In this document: piece after piece, positions 54,175 to 63,323 of the stretch
Numbering within the stretch: position 1 is the stretch's first letter
Layout: the number at the start of each line of letters is the position of its first letter
NCBI RefSeq assembly: GCF_900167445.1
Contig: NZ_FUZT01000007.1
Span: forward strand, 157,464-221,463
Source: Maledivibacter halophilus
Lineage (GTDB): Bacteria > Bacillota > Clostridia > Peptostreptococcales > Caminicellaceae
Length of the DNA: 64,000 bases
Direction: 5' to 3'
Notes under the pieces: generated by a model
The model's input: only the letters and a program-made list of their open reading frames with translations
Database searches by the model: none
What the model was told of the DNA's origin: nothing
Translations under genes and position numbers: made by a program

Positions 54175-55530
54175 TTATTCGTGTCTAATAGCTTCAATGG
54201 GGTTAAGTTTTGCAGCCCTTGATGATGGATAAAGCCCTGCAAATACAGTAATAATGATGGAAAATAATATAGTGATTACACAGATAGACACTGGTGATAT
54301 GAAAATATCTTTTAAAAACTCTATATCTTCTATGCCTTTTGATTTTAACATCATTATCGCTATAGTTTTAACTAGCTGAATATTTATTATTGAAAAGACA
54401 GTTCCTAAAATGCCTCCAAGAAATCCAATTGTTCCAGATTCTACAAGAAAAATTGATTTAATATCACTGCTTGAAGCTCCTACAGCTTTCATAACCCCTA
54501 TTGATCTTGTCCTTTCATAAATTGCCATAAACATTGTGTTTATAACACCTAAAGAAGCAACTAAAAGAATAATAACACCGCCAATTGCCAAAAAGGTTTT
54601 TATAACAGTAAATACTACTTTTATAATCTCTGCAATACCTTCCATTGAGAAAGTATCGTACCCAAGTTCCTCTTTTATATAATCATTAATGGTTTTTACA
54701 TCTTCTGCATTTTTAACATTAACAGACACATTCGAAGGACCGGTTTTTTCATATATATATTTATCGTTTCTATTTAAAAACTTATTAACTTCATCAGAAA
54801 CCACTATACTTGTAAATAAACTTTCTGAAGAATCCACTTTACCATTCACAACACCCACAATTTCCACCTTTGTTATTAATGGATCTTCCTTAATTCCACT
54901 TTGACTTCTGTCGGATATAATATCAATTTCTTTTCCTAAGATTTCATCCGCCTTATTAAAACCAAGTTTTTTCATGAGAGATTCAGTCACTACAGCTTCA
55001 TTGGACTGGGGATTTTTAATTAAATCTCCTCCAAGTAATAGTGGTAATTTTTCATCATTTTCTTTTTTCCTTGCCGATTGTAAAGTTAAATCTGAATAAA
55101 TATTATAATTCATATCTATTCCGCTAAAGCCATTTATCTTAACCCTTTTTTCTCCAATCCTCAGTTCTTTAGCATCAGCACTAACTTCAACAACTATATC
55201 TTTTATTTCTTCCCTTTTTGCAATCTTTTCTAATACATCCTCCGTAATAACTTTATATTCAGATTTTAAATTAATATCATCATCTGCATCTAAGGTGGAT
55301 TCATCACCTTCTTTTGGTTTTTCATAATCCTTTGGTAATAATGAGATTTTATTTACAGTATTAAATTCTTCTAAAGAATTAATAATTAAATTTTCAACAC
55401 CTTTTCCTAGGGATAACATAGTTATAATTAGCATAACACCAATTGAAACTGCAAATGCCGTCAAAAAAGTTCTTGCTCTTCTTTTACGTAAATTTGAAAA
55501 TGCCATTATTATATACTCTTTAATTTTCAT
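54175..55530 (-). CDS. MacB/FtsX-type ABC transporter permease
   Basis: A 451-residue permease of the MacB class. One N-terminal membrane helix (ARTFLTAFAVSIGVMLIITMLSLGKGVENLII) is followed by the outside MacB core (about 50-290) and three C-terminal helices. The conserved motif INTMFMAIYERTRSIGVMKAVGASSSDIKSIFLVES links the last three. It would export or remove peptides or lipid-linked compounds. It overlaps the ATPase gene by 11 bases and lies opposite a two-component system that probably controls it. Confidence 0.88.
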   Translation of the reverse strand: MKIKEYIIMAFSNLRKRRARTFLTAFAVSIGVMLIITMLSLGKGVENLIINSLEEFNTVNKISLLPKDYEKPKEGDESTLDADDDINLKSEYKVITEDVLEKIAKREEIKDIVVEVSADAKELRIGEKRVKINGFSGIDMNYNIYSDLTLQSARKKENDEKLPLLLGGDLIKNPQSNEAVVTESLMKKLGFNKADEILGKEIDIISDRSQSGIKEDPLITKVEIVGVVNGKVDSSESLFTSIVVSDEVNKFLNRNDKYIYEKTGPSNVSVNVKNAEDVKTINDYIKEELGYDTFSMEGIAEIIKVVFTVIKTFLAIGGVIILLVASLGVINTMFMAIYERTRSIGVMKAVGASSSDIKSIFLVESGTIGFLGGILGTVFSIINIQLVKTIAIMMLKSKGIEDIEFLKDIFISPVSICVITILFSIIITVFAGLYPSSRAAKLNPIEAIRHE

Positions 55531-56200
55531 TTTTGCTTACCTTCTCTATCTTTCCATCCTTTATTGTTATTACTTGGTTTGCTTTTTTTGCTTGTTCAAC
55601 ATTATGAGTAACCATTATTACGGTATAACCTTTATTATTTAAATCCTTTAATAGCTCCATTATTTGCGTCCCTGAATTAGAATCTAAATTTCCTGTAGGT
55701 TCATCTGCAAATATAATTTTAGGATTATTCACAAGGGCCCGTGCAATAGCTACACGCTGCCTTTGCCCTCCTGATAGCTCAGTTGGTTTATTATTCAATT
55801 TATTTAACAACCCAACCATTTCTAATGATCTTTTTGCCATTTCTATTCTTTTACTTTTAGAAACTCCAGAAAAAATCAAAGGCATCATTACATTTTCCAG
55901 AGAACTTTGAGTTGGTTCAAGATTAAAATTTTGAAAAATAAACCCTGTATGTTGGCTTCTATATTTAGCCATTCTTTTGTCTTTAAATTGGCTTATATCA
56001 TTGCCTTCAATTAAAACATTTCCTTTGGTTGGTTTATCTAATCCACCCATGATATGCATCAGTGTTGATTTTCCAGACCCAGAAGGACCAACAATCGCTA
56101 CAAAATCACCTAAATTGATATTTAAATCAATATCATTTAAAGCATAGAACTCTTCTTTACCCATTTGATAAATTTTACTAATATGCTTAAGTTCTATCAT
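55520..56200 (-). CDS. MacB/LolD-type ABC transporter ATPase
   Basis: A 226-residue ATPase: Walker [23 protein letters not shown]-loop [17 protein letters not shown], signature [15 protein letters not shown], Walker [14 protein letters not shown], switch VTHN. The ATG at 56200 has AAAGGA 9 bases upstream; the frame to 56218 has none. Co-transcribed with the permease gene downstream. Confidence 0.92.
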   Translation of the reverse strand: MIELKHISKIYQMGKEEFYALNDIDLNINLGDFVAIVGPSGSGKSTLMHIMGGLDKPTKGNVLIEGNDISQFKDKRMAKYRSQHTGFIFQNFNLEPTQSSLENVMMPLIFSGVSKSKRIEMAKRSLEMVGLLNKLNNKPTELSGGQRQRVAIARALVNNPKIIFADEPTGNLDSNSGTQIMELLKDLNNKGYTVIMVTHNVEQAKKANQVITIKDGKIEKVSKNEN

Positions 56201-56226
56201 TTTATTTATTCCTTTCATTAATCATT

Positions 56227-56625
56227 TTAAAAAACATTTCTTCTGTTATATAGTAAAATGAACAATATTACTGGCAATACCAAAGCAAATAGCAAAGGCT
56301 TTATCTGGAAGCTATTTTGTATAGCCAACATAGTCACATTGATTGCAGTAATTGGAAAATATAAATACATTCCAATTCTATTTTTACTCAAAATAAGAAT
56401 TAATCCCAAAATGGCAAGGATTGATAAACAAATTGTTATCATTACTTGTTGGTTTGAAATAGCGTTCATAATATTACTTTGACCTATTTTTTCTAACCAT
56501 AAACCAATATCTTCTTTTTTTAGTAATACGACTACTGCTAATGACAATTGAAAAAACTTACTAATTAATTCAAGAATACATATTGCTGTAACTCCAGCAC
56601 CTAATTTTTTATGATTTGTAGTCAT
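56227..56625 (-). CDS. Four-helix membrane protein of unknown function
   Basis: A 132-residue hydrophobic protein with four membrane segments (about 10-35, 57-75, 80-98, 105-125). Start MTTNHKKLGAG at 56625 behind AAAGGAA; the longer frame runs into the MITE-like repeat at 56666. It ends 26 bases before the ABC ATPase start and is probably the first gene of that operon. I do not recognise a family; it may be an accessory or immunity-like subunit of the transporter. Confidence 0.6.
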   Translation of the reverse strand: MTTNHKKLGAGVTAICILELISKFFQLSLAVVVLLKKEDIGLWLEKIGQSNIMNAISNQQVMITICLSILAILGLILILSKNRIGMYLYFPITAINVTMLAIQNSFQIKPLLFALVLPVILFILLYNRRNVF

Positions 56626-56665
56626 CTTAAAATTCCTTTCTTTTTTTTGATTTACTTGGAACTCT

Positions 56666-56771
56666 CTATAGATATTCCAGTAAAACATTAATTTATACAC
56701 ATCAAAACTCCTTAGAAACACTGGATATTTTGATATGTATAAATTAAGTTTTACTATGGGAAATCTATATA
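56666..56771. repeat. MITE-like palindromic repeat, copy 2
   Basis: A 106-bp near-identical, inverted copy of 1082-1188 with long pairing arms. It lies 40 bases upstream of the membrane-protein gene, in the divergent region between the ABC exporter operon and the two-component system. The operon's transcript probably starts within or beyond it. Confidence 0.75.
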
Positions 56772-56980
56772 GGTATTCGCTTTTGGAATTTAAATTTGAT
56801 AATTTGTTAATAATATGGTAAACTAATCAAAAAATAATTTGCAAACCAACTAGCTCATACCTTTAAATATATAATATAATCAGATGCTGTAATTAGACTT
56901 ATCTGATTCTTACAATAACCTTTCACTTTTAATTTGGCTTACATTAAAATATTAAAATATTATTTTAAATGGAGGTTTAT

Positions 56981-57658
56981 ATGAATTTATTAATTGTAGA
57001 AGATGAAGCAGATTTAAGAGAACTCTTAAAATATCATTTAGAAAAAGTAAATTTTAAAATATTCGAGGCTGAAGATGGTGAAAAAGCCTTAAACATTATA
57101 AATAAAGAAAAGATTAATTTAGCAATACTTGATATCATGATGCCAAATATGGATGGCATTACTCTTTTAAAGCAAATTCGAAAGAATTCCTTTATTCCAG
57201 TTATCTTTCTGACTTCAAAAATGAATGATCTAGATAAAATAAAAGCTTTTGAAAATGGTGCAGATGATTATATAATAAAACCCTTTAATCCATCAGACTT
57301 AATATTAAGAGTTAATTCAAACTTAAGAAGATATTATGATTATACTAATAATAACTCAAAGGATATTTTAACTCTTGGAGCTCTTAAGCTTGATCTTACT
57401 AGATGTCTATGTATTAAGAACAATAATGAAATTTATCTAAAGAACAAAGAATTCAAAATTTTAGAAATGCTAATGAAATCTCCTGGTAGAGTTTTTACAA
57501 CAAAACAAATATATGAAAATGTATGGGGTGATTGCTATTTAAATGATTCAAATCCTGTTATGGTACAAATAAGTAGAATTAGAGAAAAAATTGAAGATGA
57601 TCCTAAAAATCCTCAATATTTAAAAACAATTCGTGGGCTTGGATATAAAATGGAGTGA
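56981..57658 (+). CDS. OmpR-family response regulator
   Basis: A 225-residue regulator: receiver start MNLLIVEDEADLRELLKYHL, phospho-Asp in LAILDIMMPNMDGI, Thr and Lys in FLTSKM and IIKPFN. The C-terminal winged helix has LKNKEFKILEMLMKSPGRVFTTKQIYENVWG and ISRIREKIEDDPKNPQYLKTIRGLGYKME. The ATG at 56981 follows TGGAGG by 5 bases. It is read divergently from the MacB-like exporter operon, its likely target. Confidence 0.9.
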   Translation: MNLLIVEDEADLRELLKYHLEKVNFKIFEAEDGEKALNIINKEKINLAILDIMMPNMDGITLLKQIRKNSFIPVIFLTSKMNDLDKIKAFENGADDYIIKPFNPSDLILRVNSNLRRYYDYTNNNSKDILTLGALKLDLTRCLCIKNNNEIYLKNKEFKILEMLMKSPGRVFTTKQIYENVWGDCYLNDSNPVMVQISRIREKIEDDPKNPQYLKTIRGLGYKME

Positions 57659-57662
57659 TTAA

Positions 57663-58757
57663 ATGAAAAACAGTAAAATAAAAAATATGCTTTTAAGAAA
57701 TTATTTATTCTCTTATATTATTATAATTCCATCATTCTTTACTTCTATAATTATTATCTTATTAACTACTAAAATCATTAGGGAAGATACTTATAAGATT
57801 TTAGGTTTATTCGAAGTTAACATTGGAAGTGTTTTTTTAACTATTGTAATTATAACATTTTTAATTAATGGATTTATTTTGTTTTTTTATGCTAAATACA
57901 CATCAAATAAATTTATTCTCCCAATAGAACATATTGTCCATGTAATAAATACTTTTAATAACGATGATAAGACTATTAGAATGAAAAATACAACAAATAA
58001 TGAATTTTCAATTATAACCACAACCTTTAATAATATGGCTGATAAAATTCAAGAAAGCGAACTCAAAAAAGATCAATTATTAGAAGATAAACGACAATTA
58101 ATGGGAGATATTGTCCATGATTTGAAAACTCCTATCAGTAGTATAAAAGGGTATTCTGAAATTCTTATAAATGATGATTTAGATGAAAACCAAAAAATAA
58201 ATTATCTTAATATTATTTATAAAAGCTCCTTAAGATTAAATGAATTGATAGAAGATTTAAATCAATATTCAAACTTAAATATAAATGAAAAAATATATTC
58301 AAAGGAAAAAAGAGATATTGTTAGCTGGTTTCGAGAGCTGGTAATAGAATATTATGATATATTTATAACCAATAAATTTATTTTAGATATAGAAATTCCT
58401 GATATCAGTGTTAATTTTCAGTTTGATCCAAGGCTTTTAAAAAGAGCAATTTTTAATATATTTGAAAATATTATTAAATATAATCCTCCTAATACAAATG
58501 TTAAAATTAAGTTTTCTGTATCTGATGATAACATAGTAATCAACATAAAAGATGACGGAATTGGAATTTCACCTGAATATAAGACGAAAATTTTTCAGCC
58601 ATTTTTTAGTATCGATAAATCTCGTAATTCAAAATCAAAAGGTAGTGGTTTAGGTTTAGCTATTACTAGTAAAATAATAAAACATCATAAGGGTAAGATT
58701 TTTTTAGAAGATACAAATACCAAGGGCACTTCTTTTATAATAATACTTCCTTTATAA
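57663..58757 (+). CDS. Sensor histidine kinase
   Basis: A 364-residue kinase with two membrane helices (IIIIPSFFTSIIIILLTT and FLTIVIITFLINGFILFFYA) about 30 residues apart, then a HAMP-like linker. The phosphoacceptor box is MGDIVHDLKTPISSIKGYSE, followed by N box FNIFENIIKY, DDGIGISPEYKTKIFQPFF and GSGLGLAITSKIIKHHKG. It lies 4 bases after the regulator. The short outside loop suggests sensing in or at the membrane. Confidence 0.9.
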   Translation: MKNSKIKNMLLRNYLFSYIIIIPSFFTSIIIILLTTKIIREDTYKILGLFEVNIGSVFLTIVIITFLINGFILFFYAKYTSNKFILPIEHIVHVINTFNNDDKTIRMKNTTNNEFSIITTTFNNMADKIQESELKKDQLLEDKRQLMGDIVHDLKTPISSIKGYSEILINDDLDENQKINYLNIIYKSSLRLNELIEDLNQYSNLNINEKIYSKEKRDIVSWFRELVIEYYDIFITNKFILDIEIPDISVNFQFDPRLLKRAIFNIFENIIKYNPPNTNVKIKFSVSDDNIVINIKDDGIGISPEYKTKIFQPFFSIDKSRNSKSKGSGLGLAITSKIIKHHKGKIFLEDTNTKGTSFIIILPL

Positions 58758-58806
58758 AACACAGATAATAAAATACAGGAACGCTTTATAAAACGTCCCT
58801 CCAGTC

Positions 58807-59667
58807 TTATACATTTAAAGCATGTAAAAATTTATAGAATCCAATATTCTCAAAAAACTCCCTTTCATACAATGATGGTATTGCTTTTTTTGTAATGGCT
58901 TCAACAAGTTTTTTATTAAATGGTATCTTTAAAACAATTTCTAAATTCTCTTTATTACAATAATCTTCAATTTTCTTTAACTCATCCTCAGATATATCAT
59001 ATTTATTTATTACAATATATTCTGACAATCTAAATCGTTTTACCATTTCATGAACCTTCTTTAAATCATGAAGTCCAGATAAAGTTGGCTCTATAACAAT
59101 AATCACCTGGTTTACTCCTGTCAAGGATGCTATTACATTGCAAGCTATTCCAGGGGAACCATCTATAATTATATTTTTCATTTTCTTCTCAGTGGCAATT
59201 TTTTTAGCTTTTTTTCTAACCTCAGCAACTAGCTTTCCTGAAGTTTCTTCTCCTGGAATTAATCTAGCATGAACCATATCTCCATATTCTGTATTAGATA
59301 CAAATATCTTTCCCACAACGGAATCCTTCATTTCTACAGCGTTTACAGGACAGACATACTCGCAAACTCCACAGCCCTCACATTTAGTTGTATCTATTAT
59401 GATTTCTTTAGCTATTGCATTAAATTTACATCTTTTGTGACACTTTCCACAGTTGATACAAATATCTTTATTAATTACTGCTCTTTGTAAGCCTACAAAA
59501 TCTTGCTTATGTTTTATCTTGTCACCAAATAGAATATTAAGATCTGGGGCATCAACATCACAATCGGCAATAACTAAATCCTTTAAAAAAGGTACTATTG
59601 AAGAAACCAAAGTAGTCTTTCCTGTACCACCTTTACCCGATATGACTACAATCTCATTTATATCCAT
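58807..59667 (-). CDS. MinD/NBP35-type ATPase with ferredoxin insert (second copy)
   Basis: A 286-residue P-loop ATPase: deviant Walker A VISGKGGTGKTTLVSS, then an inserted dicluster ferredoxin (CINCGKCHKRC and CEGCGVCEYVCP, residues about 70-110), then IIIDGSPGIACNVIASLTG and VIEPTLSGLHDLKK. Such proteins accompany NifX/NifB-like proteins in many anaerobes and are thought to build or move iron-sulfur or other metal clusters. It is the last gene of the four-gene operon, 34 bases after its paralogue. Substrate cluster unknown. Confidence 0.85.
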   Translation of the reverse strand: MDINEIVVISGKGGTGKTTLVSSIVPFLKDLVIADCDVDAPDLNILFGDKIKHKQDFVGLQRAVINKDICINCGKCHKRCKFNAIAKEIIIDTTKCEGCGVCEYVCPVNAVEMKDSVVGKIFVSNTEYGDMVHARLIPGEETSGKLVAEVRKKAKKIATEKKMKNIIIDGSPGIACNVIASLTGVNQVIIVIEPTLSGLHDLKKVHEMVKRFRLSEYIVINKYDISEDELKKIEDYCNKENLEIVLKIPFNKKLVEAITKKAIPSLYEREFFENIGFYKFLHALNV

Positions 59668-59701
59668 ATTTAAACTTTTCCTTTCTTTAAAAAAGATTAT
59701 A

Positions 59702-60526
59702 TTATTTTATCTTCTTTAAAATAGTTTCAATTTTTTCTTTATATACCTTAAGTTCATAACTTAAAATATTACCCGAAGCATATAATTTTGCTATTTCTTT
59801 ATCAAAGGGTACCTCCTGTAAAATTTCTATATTCTCCTCATCGCAGTACTCATAGATTTCATTATCTCCGAGTCCTGCTTTATTAACTACCACTCCGAAA
59901 GGAATATTCATATTTCTTAGCATTTCTACTACCATCTTCATATCACTTACTCCAAATGGTGTAGGTTCAGATACTACTATTGCATAATCTACACCCGTGG
60001 CAGCAGCAACAGTTGAACAAGATGTTCCAGGTGGAGCATCAATTATAACCATTTCTTCGTCTTTAACTAATTCCTTTAATTCCTCAATAATTTTTACTCC
60101 CGATACTTCTCCAACATTTAAATCTCCGTATTTCATCTTTACACCATATTTAGAAACTCCAGAATATATATTTCCTATTTCCCTTTTTATATATTTTATT
60201 GCATGGGCAGGACATACCAGCTCACAGCCTCCACAATCATGGCACATTTCTTTAAATATCAGAACTTTATTTCTCGCAGGTAATATAGCATTATACCTAC
60301 AGAAGTCACCACATTTTCCACATAATATGCATTTATCCATATCTACATCAGGGTAATCCTTTGTAACTGGAATAGTATCCTCTATCTTTGGATTTAAAAA
60401 AACATGACTATTGGGTTCTTCTACATCAGTATCTATCAATACAGCATTTTTGATATTTACAGCTAAGTTTGTGGATATTGTAGTCTTTCCAGTTCCACCT
60501 TTTCCGCTTAAAACTACAATCTTCAT
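59702..60526 (-). CDS. MinD/NBP35-type ATPase with ferredoxin insert (first copy)
   Basis: A 274-residue paralogue of the next gene: VLSGKGGTGKTTISTNLAV, ferredoxin insert CILCGKCGDFCRYNAI and CHDCGGCELVCPAHAI, switch region MVIIDAPPGTSCSTVAAATGVDYAIVVSEPTPFG. The two probably act as a heterodimer, as in NBP35-Cfd1 type scaffolds. It starts ATG after AAGGAGAAAAAT. Its neighbours are two NifX-like proteins. Confidence 0.87.
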   Translation of the reverse strand: MKIVVLSGKGGTGKTTISTNLAVNIKNAVLIDTDVEEPNSHVFLNPKIEDTIPVTKDYPDVDMDKCILCGKCGDFCRYNAILPARNKVLIFKEMCHDCGGCELVCPAHAIKYIKREIGNIYSGVSKYGVKMKYGDLNVGEVSGVKIIEELKELVKDEEMVIIDAPPGTSCSTVAAATGVDYAIVVSEPTPFGVSDMKMVVEMLRNMNIPFGVVVNKAGLGDNEIYEYCDEENIEILQEVPFDKEIAKLYASGNILSYELKVYKEKIETILKKIK

Positions 60527-60548
60527 ATATTTTTCTCCTTTAATCTTA

Positions 60549-60923
60549 TTATGCTCTTCTCAATCCGCCTTTTCCTTTTATTTCATCCATCTTTAATTCT
60601 TTTAAATCTCCATTTTTATATTTTTCTATTGCTTCTTCTACAGTTTTACTTTCCCCTAGGCTGTATACTTTTATTTCAAATGCTTTAAATGCATCTACAG
60701 CTTTAGGTCCCAATTGCGGAACAATTGCAACTTCAACGTTATTATCATATAGGTTTTTAACTGCTTGTCCGCCAGCTCCAACCCCTTCATTTTTAGCACT
60801 ATTTTCAATTGTTTTTACATCCTTTGTTTCCACATCATATATTACAAATTTATCTGCCCTTCCAAATCTTTCATCAACCAATGCCTTTAATCCTTCATTC
60901 TTTGAACAAACTGCTATTTTCAT
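60549..60923 (-). CDS. NifX/NifB C-terminal-like (dinitrogenase cofactor) protein
   Basis: A 124-residue Nitro_FeMo-Co domain protein: MKIAVCSKNEGLKALVDERFGRADKFVIYDVET, GVGAGGQAVKNLYDNNVEVAIVPQLGPKAVDAF, FEIKVYSLGESKTVEEAIEKY. Members bind iron-sulfur or molybdenum-type cluster precursors. No nitrogenase genes are in the window, so it belongs to the wider MTH1175-like group with the adjacent ATPases. Confidence 0.85.
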   Translation of the reverse strand: MKIAVCSKNEGLKALVDERFGRADKFVIYDVETKDVKTIENSAKNEGVGAGGQAVKNLYDNNVEVAIVPQLGPKAVDAFKAFEIKVYSLGESKTVEEAIEKYKNGDLKELKMDEIKGKGGLRRA

Positions 60924-61025
60924 ACTTTAACCCTCCTCATTTTAATTTACTATTAACCCTAATGATTACAGGGGCAAAATTCGCCCCCGTTTTTAATAAT
61001 TATTGAATTTTTGATAAGTAAAATC

Positions 61026-61394
61026 TTAATGATCATGGTGATGATCACAAGCAGAACCCTTTGAGCATAATTCTCCTCCCAAATATTCATTTAAGTTGTC
61101 TTCAATCCTTCCTGTAGCTCCAAGTATAACCTCAACACCCTGATTTTTAAATAAATCAACTGCCATTTGTCCCATTCCGCCAGTAATAATAGTTGTAGCT
61201 CCATATTTTCCTAGGAACTTAGGTAATACTCCTGGTTCGTGTTTTGGAGCATCTAAATATTCCTTAGATACAATCTCATTATCTTTCACATTATAAATTG
61301 CAAATTTTTTACAATGTCCAAAATGCTCCTCTACATTTTCTCCATCATTTGTTGGGAAAGCTATTTTTAGCTCTGCAGATAAATTATTTTTCAT
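61026..61394 (-). CDS. NifX-like protein with His-rich tail
   Basis: A 122-residue relative of the next gene: LKIAFPTNDGENVEEHFGHCKKFAIYNV, ATTIITGGMGQMAVDLFKNQGVEVILGATG. It ends CSKGSACDHHHDH, which looks like a metal-binding tail (two Cys and four His). First gene of the operon, behind a consensus promoter with an overlapping palindrome (61594-61623). Start after GGAGAG. Confidence 0.85.
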   Translation of the reverse strand: MKNNLSAELKIAFPTNDGENVEEHFGHCKKFAIYNVKDNEIVSKEYLDAPKHEPGVLPKFLGKYGATTIITGGMGQMAVDLFKNQGVEVILGATGRIEDNLNEYLGGELCSKGSACDHHHDH

Positions 61395-61593
61395 AAATAT
61401 TCTCTCCTTTTTATATTACATTATTTAAATTATTAATAAAGATAAGCAACTTTGAAAATTAATAAATTGAAAATCCTTTATAAATTAAAAATATTAAACT
61501 ATAGCAAAAATACTTCTTCTAAAATTTTATCAAAAAATTAAAGGTATAAAGTCCTACTTTATTTCATTTTAAGCATATACATTTTTCATTATA

Positions 61594-61621
61594 ATTATAC
61601 TCCGTTATTGGCATATGTCAA
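61594..61621 (-). promoter_or_regulatory. Promoter of the NifX/NBP35 operon
   Basis: Minus strand TTGACA (61616-61621), 16-base spacer, TATAAT (61594-61599). Confidence 0.8.
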
Positions 61622-61623
61622 TA
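61606..61623. promoter_or_regulatory. 18-bp palindrome over the -35 box
   Basis: TATTGGCATATGTCAATA, an inverted repeat with one mismatched pair centred on CATATG, covers the -35 box of the NifX/NBP35 promoter. A regulator bound here would control entry of RNA polymerase; no regulator gene is adjacent. Confidence 0.65.
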
Positions 61624-61693
61624 ACTATTTAGAAAAGCATTTCTATCACCTTTTGATTAACATTTAACTATTTTTTTCTAAAACCGCAAAAGA

Positions 61694-61724
61694 ACAGGGT
61701 TTGATCGGTATAATCAAATCCTGT
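61694..61724. terminator. Hairpin upstream of the NifX/NBP35 promoter
   Basis: Stem ACAGG-TTTGAT / ATCAAA-CCTGT with a short loop and a partly T-rich plus-strand tail. It may end a transcript from the decayed region to its right, or be a leftover of a lost gene. Confidence 0.5.
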
Positions 61725-61755
61725 CTTCTATTTATAACATGTCTACTTTTTCTAG

Positions 61756-61920
61756 GTACCCACTGCAAAAATTGGAAGCTCGTTGTAGAAAAACTGTTCT
61801 TTACCAACAAAATATTTATTTATCTCAAGTATTCCATCATAATTTCCATCTAGTCGTGGTAATTTTAATTCTGCAAAACCTTTTGCGTCATTAAAATATT
61901 TTTTATCAATATCAAATGTT
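61756..61920 (-). pseudogene. Duplicated fragment of the DUF3298-type lipoprotein gene
   Basis: The stretch 61771-61920 is nearly identical to 50938-51093: two base changes and one 6-base deletion that removes one unit of a TTTAAT-type direct repeat. The frame stays open (FDIDKKYFNDAKGFAELK, then LPRLDGNYDGILEINKYF, then VGKEQFFYNELPI) and ends a few codons later at a new stop. There is no start, signal peptide or complete domain. The high identity means a recent copying event. Confidence 0.85.
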
Positions 61921-62190
61921 CCATATATCTAATTGATATGATCTCCCTCCTTGTGATAACTCCTTGAATTAATATCTCAAACAGGGATAATAGATTTACC
62001 GCTATTTTAGATAGTAGGTAATTAAAGTGGTGTTTTGGCTTTAATTTTATAGTTATTCATCAAGCATAATTGAAACAAGTTCATATTCTTTTTGACTCTC
62101 CTGTACTTTCTTTTCTTTAAAAGGGAAAATCTTATCAAATTCTTCTATTTTCTCTATTCAATTATGCCAAGTAATAATTATGAAATATTC
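61921..62190 (-). repeat. Decayed second copy of the RHH/96-aa locus
   Basis: In the same orientation as 2340-2500, this region keeps the RBS and first codons of the 96-aa gene (ATG changed to ATA), the segment CTCAAACAGGG-TAATAGATT with TTACCGCT, and hairpin-forming sequence. Near 62153-62190 it ends in a piece of the MITE-like repeat found at 2827-2870. In place of the RHH gene it has the last 34 codons of another frame (IEKIEEFDKIFPFKEKKVQE, then SQKEYELVSIMLDE and stop, 62053-62157). Confidence 0.65.
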
Positions 62191-62247
62191 TTAACTTACA
62201 ACAAAATCATAAAATTTATATTTATAATTTCTATTCTCGTGTTTTTA

Positions 62248-62277
62248 TTGAATCTTTATATAAATACTTGTTATAAT
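62248..62277 (+). promoter_or_regulatory. Probable promoter of the MerR gene at 62376
   Basis: Plus strand TTGAAT (62248-62253), 18-base spacer, TATAAT (62272-62277), about 100 bases before the ATG. Confidence 0.6.
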
Positions 62278-62375
62278 TATAATGAATGTATATTTTTTAA
62301 CTATTGAATTTTTTTACAATCAATGACATTATATTTCTTAAATAAAACAGGAAATATCTAAGGAGGATATTTTAA

Positions 62376-63269
62376 ATGAAAAAGGGAAATAGATATTCAA
62401 TAGGTGAAGTGGAAGAAATTTGTAATGTTCCTAAGAAAACATTACGATATTATGATGATATTAAATTGGTTGTACCTGAATTTAGAGATGAAGATAGTAA
62501 ATATAGGTATTATAGCAAAGATCAAATGGTAACACTATGTATAATTCGTAAGTTAAGAATGTATGGATTTAAGCTTAAAAAGATTAAGGAAATCATAGAT
62601 GATAATAGCACTGAAACGTTAAGAAAAAATATTGAGCATAAATTATTAGAGATATCTGAAAAAATAAAAACCCTTCAAAATAGCTACTACGATGGTCACA
62701 CTTTTTTAAAACGGCTTAAAGAGGGAGCTGATTTGACATCTTACTGTTCTAATGAAAACGTTGTAGACAATAGACAAACTGTACAGATAGAAGAAATACC
62801 TGAAATGCACTTGGTATATACTAAAAAAGTTATGAAGAAGTATTCAAACTCAGAAGTCTCTATAAAGAGATGGGTAGAAATTGTTAATTTATGTAATAAA
62901 CTACACTTAAAGAGTAAGGGATTAATTATAGTTACATATCATTCAAACCCACTTGAACAGTTTTTATTTATGGACTCAGAAATTGAATTTGGCATGTTAA
63001 TTGATTCCCCAGTAGATAGTAATACTAATGCATACAATTATAGAAAATTTGGAGGCTTCACTGCCGCTACTACTACTCACATAGGTAATTATTCTAACAT
63101 TATTAATACACATATTAAGCTTATACAATGGATCAATAAAAATGGATATAAAATTTCTGGTAATGTCTCAGAAGAATTTATTATATCTCCACTTGATGTT
63201 AATAATGTAGACGAGCATATTACCAAAGTAATAATTCCAGTAGTTAAGATGGATAAATCTAAATCATAA
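62376..63269 (+). CDS. MerR family transcriptional regulator
   Basis: A 297-residue regulator: helix-turn-helix YSIGEVEEICNVPKKTLRYYDDIKLVVPEFRDEDSKYRYYSKDQ (residues 7-50), coiled coil to about 120, and a GyrI-like C-terminal half (EEIPEMHLVYTKKVMKKYSN, then FIISPLDVNNVDEHITKVIIPV). AAGGAGG lies upstream of the ATG. It is convergent with the hotdog lyase genes and shares a terminator with them; its target is unknown. Confidence 0.85.
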   Translation: MKKGNRYSIGEVEEICNVPKKTLRYYDDIKLVVPEFRDEDSKYRYYSKDQMVTLCIIRKLRMYGFKLKKIKEIIDDNSTETLRKNIEHKLLEISEKIKTLQNSYYDGHTFLKRLKEGADLTSYCSNENVVDNRQTVQIEEIPEMHLVYTKKVMKKYSNSEVSIKRWVEIVNLCNKLHLKSKGLIIVTYHSNPLEQFLFMDSEIEFGMLIDSPVDSNTNAYNYRKFGGFTAATTTHIGNYSNIINTHIKLIQWINKNGYKISGNVSEEFIISPLDVNNVDEHITKVIIPVVKMDKSKS

Positions 63270-63307
63270 ATAAATAGGAAACTCTTTTAGAGTTCCCTAT
63301 TTATTTA
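63268..63307. terminator. Bidirectional terminator between MerR and hotdog genes
   Basis: Stem ATAAATAGGAAACT / AGTTCCCTATTTAT with AT-rich flanks on both sides, between convergent genes. Confidence 0.75.
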
Positions 63308-63323
63308 TGATTATTAATATATT

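Noticed and set aside
60549..61394. Part of a nitrogen fixation cluster
   Set aside because: No nifHDK, nifE/N or nifB radical-SAM gene is near; the proteins belong to the broader NifX-like group.
62092..62307. Plus-strand 71-codon hydrophobic frame
   Set aside because: No RBS, poor codon pattern, and it crosses the boundary of a decayed repeat; probably non-coding.
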